A stretch of 64,000 nucleotides of DNA, taken from NCBI GenBank assembly GCA_963565915.1, contig OY751492.1, forward strand, positions 1,674,001 to 1,738,000. The letters are read 5' to 3'. Within the stretch, counting starts at the first letter, position 1; the number at the start of each line of letters is the position of its first letter. A program made the position numbers and the translations under genes. Under the pieces are notes generated by a model. It worked only from the letters and a program-made list of their open reading frames with translations. It ran no database searches and was not told where the DNA came from. This document shows positions 56,337 to 64,000 of the stretch, in pieces. The DNA is from Entoloma clypeatum. Lineage: Eukaryota; Basidiomycota; Agaricomycetes; Agaricales; Entolomataceae.

Positions 56337-57315
56337 GTAATTACCATCTGTTTTTGCACCGCTGCCACTATCAGGTGAGTATGGGTTGGTGGACAGTCAG
56401 TGACGTGATTAACCCATTTGTCTAGTCATGGCTCTGTACTTTGGTGGGTTCTGTTTTGCACATACGACTTTACAATCACCTGAACGTGAGGGTGGAGATA
56501 CGAGCATCGGAGGAGATTCATCGGTAGAGTTGTACGCTGGCCTGCTGGTGTGCTAGTACTGGTGTTTTCCTGGTGAGCTTTCAGTTGGTAATCAGTGTCT
56601 GTCTTGCCATGGGTACATGCTGCTGTTGTGGTCAGTTGGAGAGCTGGTGGGCTGAAACCTAATGCAGATGTTATCAGTATGGGCCCAATACTGCGAAAGG
56701 TTTCTACAAGCATGTTTTGGGCAAATCATTGATGAGAGGTGACTTGATAGAAGACTTGAGGCCTGTAGTGATGACAGTCAATCACTATGTATAGGTTCCA
56801 GCTGAGTGGTTCATCCAATCCATACCCTTTATCCAACAGTGTTCATTTATAATACAGGTAATAATTTAGGGTATATCATCCTCATTGTTACACTTAGTTC
56901 GAGGCTTATGTTTTTACCTATACCTCCCTTGGCCCCCGAGTCTGCGGCCTGGGAGCAAACAGAACAAGAAGTCAACTATACTTAAAGAATTGTGGAGAAG
57001 ACCTTCCAAACCTCAATAGACTTTCACCAACGAGTTCAACAGAACAATGGTTTTTGTTCTGCCTCTGTTGTTGTTGATAACGCTCCCAGCGAAAAGGTTA
57101 TGATGGCCACCAATGTTTGCTATAGTATGAGATAATGTTCCATGCCTTAACACAGGGCCACCTAAAGAAGGATGTGCATCATTGTGATTCCTACAGATTT
57201 GGCTAGTGGGGCTATTTCGGGCTAGTACTGTGCCTACTAGGCCGAAATAGTTCAATAATCACAAGTTCAATAATCTAGGTCAGATCGATCACTAGGGCAG
57301 TGTCGAGATGATGCC
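56337..57315. other. Non-coding block, right arm
   Basis: Mirror of 18496-19474, including the hairpin at 57212-57250. No protein recognised. Confidence 0.5.
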
Positions 57316-57547
57316 AACATGTCACCAAGAGACCAAAGACTATGGTTTTTTCTCGTTCTCAATGGTATTGGGCTTACTTTTGTAATCATTATGTACATCA
57401 TCTGTAATGTATTCTAGCACTTTCATAATGAATGAATAACTAATCAAGTCTTCGGGCTAGTTGGACTTGTTATCTAGTGACGAGCAAAATAGCTCCAAAT
57501 AGATCAATAGCTTTTTGTGGAAATGCTGATGATGACAAGGAACGCCC

Positions 57548-59424
57548 TCATTTGCATCTTGAACATTGGACCAGAGCATAGCAAGATTCTGCAGAGTCTC
57601 GAAAAGCCTGCTGCACAATGCCAGTGTCATGCAAAGAGGGAGAATTCGGGAAGATTGGCGCATACGACGTTTCCTGATGCTGGTCTGGTGGATAACAAAA
57701 TTGAGCATGTTCGGAGGAAACCATGGGATGCGGACACTGCGGAGATTCCTCGTAGTCGCGCATGTTAGGATTGGTTTCTGTCTTTCGTGCGTCCAATGTC
57801 CTCGTAATCGCAGGATCTAACATGAGGCTAGCCGGCGGTTGTTCATCTGCATCTCGAAGTTCTCCAAAATTGTCTGTGAACTCCGTATCCTCTGTTCCGA
57901 AAATATTATTCAAGGGCGTCGACGAAGAGGGTTGAGTATCCCCCTCCTTCAGCGCCGAGGTTGGAAGTGATGTGGTATCCCAAGGTCGTGCGATTGACGC
58001 AGTGACTTGAGTAGGAATGGGAAAGTTGTAATCGTCCGCTCCCTTTCGTTTGTGGAAAGTATGGGAGCTTGCAGTGATTTCAGGAGATGGACTAGCTCCC
58101 TGCATCTCCAACCCATTCTCTAACCATTCTTCTGCTGGCGTCGAGACCTCCAAAGGCAGATTATCAGCAATCTCAGCGTCCCCAACAATGCCATCATCTG
58201 TCGTCGTTCCCTCGCCTACCGAGACCTCAATACCACCAACGGACACCCCATCATCTTCCAAAACCAAGCTGAAACTGCCAGAGTTTACGGCAGCCAAAGT
58301 GGAAACCGAGTGTGTGATTGAAAGCATAGAGGAGCTAGAATGCATTGCGATGGATCGAGCATTGACGGGTCGTCCCAGCAATCCCCATTTCAGCATTCCC
58401 CGCGACGACGCCCTGCCATTGCAACCGGGCACTTCCTCTGGACGAGCCCGGCTGTTGGAAAACAGTCTCGTCGTCTTTTGGATCCATCCCCGGGACGTGG
58501 CTCTGCGAACGGGGGATGATTCTCGGAAGCCCTCTTCCTCTGCCATACTGTCAGCGCCGTCGGATCCTGGTGATTCTGAGGTGGAAGGCGGGGTTGATTC
58601 ACACTCTCCTTGTGCTTCCTTTGATTGCGCTTGTGCAGTATTTCCCAAATCATCCAACATCCCCTCCGTCAGTCTTTCAACCCTTTCCCCTAACCCCTGT
58701 ACCGCTTCTTCATCCACCCCCTGCGATGAATTTCCATTCTCCGGTTGTTCCTCCGTTGTCCCTTCCACGTCGGCGTCCGAGGACATTTCTACGTCATTCT
58801 CTCCTTCTATCCCACCCACTGCAACGGGCGAATCCCTCGCGTCCGCCCGGTTTTCTCGTCTCTCGAGGGCCTGGATCTGCCGCTCGAGACGCGCGAAATT
58901 GAGGTTTGCTTTGACCTGCCCAGATTCCATCAACAGCAAGTTCGTCGAGTCCGAGGAGCTGAAAAACGAAACTCACGTCGGAAACATGCTTCATGAGAAG
59001 CTCTTGATACCGAGTCATCGTCTTGATGTCTGGGTCAGCAGTCAGCAGTCGCCGGACTATCTTCCTTGACTTTACTCTCTTCACGAAGACCTCCATAGCC
59101 GCCCCCGTTCTGTTCGCAAACTTATTGTGAACAATGAGGAGGAGTGTAAACATGGGGCTACTCACTCGAGGACTTTCTTCAGGTCCCCGCGAACCATGCG
59201 CGACTTCGCAAGCGGCGAATTCGCCATCATGATCTCGTGAACCTCTTCCATGATTGGCAATGTATCCTGCACCAACTGATCAAATTGTCGGATAACATCT
59301 TTCTGTACAGAATGTTAACACGCCGGTGTTGAATCATAGATTGTAGACTACTTACCGTGATGAGGTTCTGCGTCATTGCCACGAAATCTGCAACCACCGC
59401 GACTGAATTCAGCGGGTAGGCCAT
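57548..59424 (-). CDS. Hypothetical protein, 568 aa (right-arm copy)
   Basis: Minus-strand mirror of 9756-11632: exons 59424-59356, 59302-59166, 59109-58977 and 58915-57548. Open throughout, with intact splice sites. Differences from the left copy include Thr to Ala (RASSRG), Met to Thr, Leu to Pro, Asn to Asp, Arg to Pro, Pro to Ser and Val to Ala, about seven in the last exon. Same helical N-terminus and acidic Ser/Pro-rich tail. The Gypsy-A site (single ATGTT) lies about 235 bp downstream of its stop, undisturbed here. Confidence 0.65.
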
Positions 59425-60301
59425 AGGTGACGGTGCTCTGATAATGGAGATGTCAACGCTCGAAGGCTGCAAAAGAGGCTGTGCTCTTACTCGTATTTCC
59501 GATGTCGCCGGACAGAGACCTTACAGCCAAGACACGCTGACAGGGAGGCTCTGGGGGATGCGGCCGCCAGACCAAGGACAAATTACGATCCCGCCAGATA
59601 AATGTTTTGAGGGTGAGGGCGATTTGACAGCGCTACCTGTGGTTTCAACACTGACAACAGTGGATACATATGTGACAACTAAACCAAAAAATTCTGTCAG
59701 CGCATTGCGCAAATGCGCACATACTTACATATGTGCCAGGTGCTTGTCGTGTTGTTGGTCGCTGCAAAAAAAAGAGGTGGGTTCAAGCCCAACCCGCCAT
59801 TCACGTGGCCGGTCTTTTTAGTCCGCTCTGATCGGGATGCCTACCCAAGAACTTCAAGAAAGCGGGGACCTGATTAGAGAAACTGAACAGAGGGAAATGC
59901 AAAGAGCCCTCATCGAGTATTTCAAGATAAGGTGTCTGCAAGAGGGACAGTTGATCCAGATCCAGTATCCTCCACGAATCCTGCGACTCCTTGCGCCCCC
60001 TTCGTTAACAGTGCCTACATGACCTTCTACCCCTAGGCGTGGACATGAGAATGTGATACTGATGCTCGCGATGAACATAGACATCGTGAGCTCGCGTGTG
60101 AACGTGATAACCCTTGCTCACATTGGTGTCAGAGATTGCTGATCATCTTGCTTTCTATTGGACGGGGCGCGGCTGGGCACTCGTGCCATGGTGGGTTGTG
60201 GGTGTTAGGCAGTTCTGGTGTAATCCCGTCCATATTCCTTTGCAAATGAATGGTAATTGAAACGAATTAGTTGGGAGCGTCAGCCTGCAGAACGACCCCA
60301 G
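59425..60301. other. Intergenic stretch, right arm
   Basis: Mirror of 8879-9755. A 61-codon plus-strand ORF (59837-60022) is open but unrecognised. Confidence 0.4.
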
Positions 60302-61070
60302 TCAAATTCCAAAGTGCACCCATGTCAGGAGGGCATCCTCCGTATCTCCAAGCTTATCTTGAATCTTCTGTATGCCATCCCCCTCCAGTAACAATGTTTC
60401 GATGTGTTCTTCGTCTATCATATCCCTTAGCACATGTGTTTCCTTTCTCGTAGCTGGGATGGGAGGGAGGCCTGGTGTGGACGGCTGGCTGATAAGAAGT
60501 AAGCTAGTGGGTGTTCGGTGCGCTGTAGATGCTGATTTCAAGGCGCTGACGGTCGGAGTGTACGAGGAAATGACAAAGTCCGAAACGCAGGGTCCACGAG
60601 CCTTGTCGTTACTGTAAATCCCGGCAGCGTGGATGGCGAGCGGGCCAGTGGGACACCACCAAATGCGAGACCAACGCAAGTTTTGGGACTGAATGGAGTC
60701 ATCAGCAAGGTGTACAACTGGGCAAGTGAGGAATAGGACGTACCGAGTAACCAAGAGCATCCAATATGTATCGGCTTCACCACTCGCTCCCAGAGAACTT
60801 GATATATGATGGCTTCCTTGTGCGCAACTTTCGAAAACGGGCGGTTCGCGCGAGAGTCGACTTCTCACCATGTGTCCTCAGGTAGCTGCGAAGGCTATCA
60901 CGCAGCTCAACTGCTTGTCGATGGCTGAAGCTTTCAAGCGGAATATGAAGTGGCTCATCAACACCTGAGATGAGAGCGAGGGCAGTCGCATCGGTCCTCG
61001 TGGATGTTGAAGATGACGACAGGTCTATTGTGAGATAAGCCAGCGAAGAGGTCGGAAGCCATGGATGGTT
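60302..61070 (-). pseudogene. CHAT-domain protein fragment (right arm)
   Basis: Mirror of 8110-8878 with the same truncations and frame break. WWCPTGPLAIHAAGIY and SSYTPTVSAL are visible on the minus strand. Confidence 0.65.
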
Positions 61071-61351
61071 GAAGAAAGTGCCGGAAACTAGGGAGGACAT
61101 GAATCTGTTCAAGGATGTCAATCATACTGTATCTGTCATGGTTGCCTCAGATGAAGTTGGATATTTCTTGACGAGACCCGGCCATCTCTAATGGCAACTT
61201 GCAAAAAAATGTTTAGCAAGGGATAGATCAATGGCAAACAGATCGTCAACGGGGGTGCGAACTTATGAGGAAAACGGAGGGAATTTATTGTGGGCATTTA
61301 GACATACTTTCAAGCGAGTTGTACATATTTAGATCTACAATTCTTTTCATC

Positions 61352-63311
61352 TCAAGCACCTTGGGAGGGCCAGCGCTCTGAATGCTTGACGCCCCACTCC
61401 TCAAGCCACCCCGCAAACTTTTCGGCAACGCGCTCGTTCCCAGAGACATTGAGGTGCTCATCTCCCGGGATGAGGTCAGACACGGAGGTGATCCAGTTCA
61501 TGGTGTCGACGAGGAAGACGTTGGTGTCTCCTTTGGATCTGTAGGAGGCAGTGAGTGCGCGGCAGATTCATCCCGAATATATAGGAAATGAGAGAGACAG
61601 AGAAAAAATGGGTGCTGGGGCGAGGGGAAAGAGAGAAAGGAAAGGGGTTTGAGGAGTTACGATATATTTATATTCCTTTCAATAAGAAAGGAAATACAAG
61701 GAAAAGAATGAGAACGATATTGGCCGGGTAGGGAGAAGTACCAAAATATTATAAAAAGAACGGGATTTGTTGAGTCGAGATATGTTGTCTCACGAAAACA
61801 GAATTATGGAAAAGAGAGAGGGAGGGAGAAAGCGGGTTTCGGCGGTGGAAGGAGGGGAATAGATATTTTGAACGAGAAGAGAGGAGAAAAGAAGGAAGGG
61901 GCTTCGACGAATCAGGATATACATATAGAGAAAAGGAGATAGAAAGAGAAAAGCGTTTAAACCAATCGACAAAGGAAGGGACTAACCGGAAACTATCCAC
62001 GAGCCCACGATAGACATCGGTGAGGTAGTACCCATACATGCTGATCGTTCCCTGCTCGGTTGGGACACCCCACTACATATAATCTGATGTCAGTCGAAAT
62101 CATATACAGACAAATGGCAAGCTGACTGGAGCAAACACGAAGATGGGCTGATCCGGGTAGACAGTGCGCAGGCGAGTTAAAAAGGCTGTGTATGTCTGTG
62201 AAGAACGAAGATTCCTTTGATAATGATGGAGGGAGAGCTGTAGAAGGACCTACCTCGATAAACTGGGCATCAGTAATGTCCATCCCGATGTCATTCGCGC
62301 TGCCCAGAGGATCTCGGTAAGCACCAAGGCGGGCCATGAGGGACTGACGGACGGACTACACGTACCCGAGATAGATGACTATATGCGTTGGCGTCGGCTT
62401 GTCGCGCGAAAAGTCCCATGGGGTATTTTGACCTTGGTAGACGGGGTCTTCGGTCTGAACGAGGTGCAATTAATTTTCTGGTTGATGAAAAGTTGAAGGT
62501 AGACATGACGACGGACCTGGAAGAATTGAAAGGACATGCCGTGGGCGTTCACAAACGCCGGTAAGTCCTATTTTCTTTTTCTAAGTATGTAAGGCGAGAG
62601 GCAATGTTTGAATGGACGTACGGCGAGGGTGACACCGGTCTGTGCAAGGATTATATGCTCGGCTTTGAAGTGCTGTGCAACAAGCGACGGCCAGGATTGG
62701 TTCACGCCGAGGGGGAGGTTGTAACCCTGGAGATTGTTAGATGAAGCGCGGCTTGGAAGAGGAAAAGAACTGACTAGTGAGAAGGAATCGCCGATGAAGA
62801 GGAAGGAGAGGCTCAATGGTCCGTATGGGAGGAGTGTGGCGTCCTATTAGATAGTGATACTTCAACGAGAACATCGAAAGCGACACGTCAAGGTGACATA
62901 CAGTATTGAGGCCAATGGACTCAAGATGGATATGGTTGTTCTCTGGCCTCTGAACATTGATTCGCACTACGCTCGTCTCCACGTCGTCGTCGTCATCTCC
63001 CAAAGGAACGACGTTCGTCCCCGCAGAAGCATGGATCGTCACAAAGGGCCGATAATTGAAGGACACGCCGACGTCTGCGGAGGGCTTGGACGTGTCGGGC
63101 CCGAGATTGAGTGAGAGGGAGCGGAGGTTGCGGATATGAAGTTTGAAGCCGGAGGCTGCCCTGTGGGGTTGAGGATGTGAAATTATTGAGTCGGAGGGAG
63201 GATGGAATCGAAATGAATTGGAACCGACCACCAGGTAGTGGGAGAAACGTCCCAACGTCCATGGTAGAAGATCCGAGGGTCAGTGCGGGGGATGATGATG
63301 GTCGTCGCCAT
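61352..63311 (-). CDS. SGNH/GDSL hydrolase with N-terminal beta-sandwich (CE2-like esterase), 347 aa
   Basis: Minus strand; exons 63311-63229, 63160-62902, 62843-62775, 62726-62622, 62567-62517, 62454-62366, 62299-62254, 62195-62127, 62072-61987 and 61538-61352 join in phase without a stop. Residues 1-115 form a jelly-roll-like domain (IFYHGRWDVSPTTWW, GFKLHIRNLRSLSLNLGP). The SGNH domain follows: FLFIGDSFS (nucleophile Ser about 134), NVHG-like VNAHGMSFQFF, PWDFSRDKPTPTHIVIYLGA-ND, IFVFAPWG and PGDEHLN (His about 314). The Asp usually four residues in front of the His block is Gly here; CE2 esterases are known to work with a Ser-His dyad. It probably deacetylates polysaccharides outside the cell, but no signal peptide is seen, so the start may lie in an upstream exon. 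Confidence 0.82.
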
Positions 63312-64000
63312 GAAGACAAAAGGCTTTCGACTATTTCGTCGATGGCTATCATTGTTGGACAAAGATGGGTCAAGTCATGACATACAGCTGAAGAATGGCA
63401 GGCCATCCAGTAGCTGCTGTCGGTGGGAATGACGTCGTGGGTCTCGTTGTACTTGCAAAACAGCCCTCTGTCGTGAATGTATGGTACTTAATGGCACCCC
63501 CGGTAGCGGGCGAGTCTGGGGGTAAATTTCTTCCGATTGTCGTCAACTTCGTTGATCAAGGGCATGGATACATTTTCTGCAATGAGTGGATATCCGATCT
63601 TGCTCGTTCTAATAAGTTCAAAAGTCAACACCATATGCACAGCAGGACAAGTACATAGTAAGTGGAGTGGGGGTCACCCCCAGAGGTACTTCTTCCTTCT
63701 CTCGTTTGCTCGTCGACGACCCAAACACAGCTTCAACTGACGTATGAAACTCCTCCTACCATTTATCTGCGCATAACCAGCCTCCCAAAACTCCTCGAAC
63801 GGCTCCACACACATCTCGCGCGCACCCAACGGACACCGACAATGCTGTAAAAGTTCTGAGCGTATTGACCGAAACGGGCGGCTCCTGTATGCACACCAGG
63901 ATAATCTGGTAGAGCGGAGCAATCCAACAGGCACCAAAAAGTCAGTTCCCACCCAGTAACAAAAGGAAAACAACATATGCTCCAACCTCGCGCCGTACCC
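63312..64000. other. Right flank, no assignable gene
   Basis: Upstream of the SGNH gene, presumably containing its promoter or a missed first exon. Overlapping ORFs on both strands (for example 63395-63658 plus, 63674-63985 minus) have no recognised domain. Confidence 0.4.

Larger units (their letters stand above)
43229..62361 (-). repeat. Right arm of the giant inverted repeat
   Basis: Reverse complement of 6819-28162 minus Gypsy-A and about 58 bp of the motif repeat, plus a 4480-bp insertion (Gypsy-C and a 525-bp direct duplication). Inner edge at about 43229, where similarity stops after ACAAGGCA (reverse complement). Outer edge at 62361, inside an SGNH intron. Confidence 0.95.

Noticed and set aside
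6819..62361. Inverted repeat as a pure sequencing fold-back artefact
   Set aside because: Arms carry different insertions (Gypsy-A with TSD left, Gypsy-C right) and a 58-bp length difference, which a fold-back read would not produce; a haplotype misjoin cannot be excluded.
1..64000. CRISPR arrays, bacterial operons or phage genes
   Set aside because: Introns, LTR elements and fungal domain types dominate; no regularly spaced short repeats of CRISPR type were seen.

Overview
The window looks like a transposon-dense locus of a filamentous basidiomycete, most likely an agaricomycete. The host-type genes carry many small introns (about 46-70 nt, GT...AG). They belong to families typical of these fungi: a two-domain SGNH/GDSL esterase, a CHAT-domain protein and a NACHT NTPase. 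The mobile elements are chromodomain Ty3/Gypsy, Ty1/Copia, PIF/Harbinger and hAT. No bacterial signals are present and I found no convincing tRNA, rRNA or CRISPR.

The dominant architecture is a very large inverted repeat. The left arm (6819-28162) and right arm (43229-62361) share about 14.7 kb in opposite orientation around a 15-kb spacer. Read outside-in, the arms carry the 3' part of an SGNH esterase gene, a decayed CHAT-domain fragment, a 568-aa hypothetical gene, a non-coding block, Gypsy-B, more non-coding DNA, a minisatellite and a short repeated motif. Each arm then has a private insertion. Gypsy-A (11865-18490, TSD ATGTT) is only in the left arm. Gypsy-C (49728 to about 53683) is only in the right arm, where it sits inside Gypsy-B and is fused to it. 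The outer boundary falls in an intron of the SGNH gene: the right copy (61352-63311) is complete and the left copy is cut.

The spacer holds a third, mutated SGNH fragment (28251-28777). Next comes an old hAT transposon broken by a Harbinger element (29415-33346) with two intact genes and by Copia-2 (34162-40488), which has both LTRs but only a gag-like ORF. Beyond these lie a mariner-like MITE (41511-41782), a NACHT-domain fragment and non-coding DNA. Left of the inverted repeat are a Gypsy integrase fragment (1-846) and the degenerate Copia-1 (852-6550).

The Gypsy elements share several features: TGTTA...TAACA LTRs, an 11-nt primer-binding site complementary to the predicted 5' end of their own RNA (self-priming, as in Tf1/sushi elements), a two-knuckle Gag, a chromodomain integrase and an extra about 120-aa ORF between pol and the 3' LTR. 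Many stops in the old copies are CGA to TGA changes, and the spacer SGNH copy is full of C:G to T:A changes, mostly at CpG. This fits methylation- or RIP-like decay. The two Copia elements share a PBS matching the anticodon arm of initiator Met-tRNA. All percentages and alignments here are by eye.
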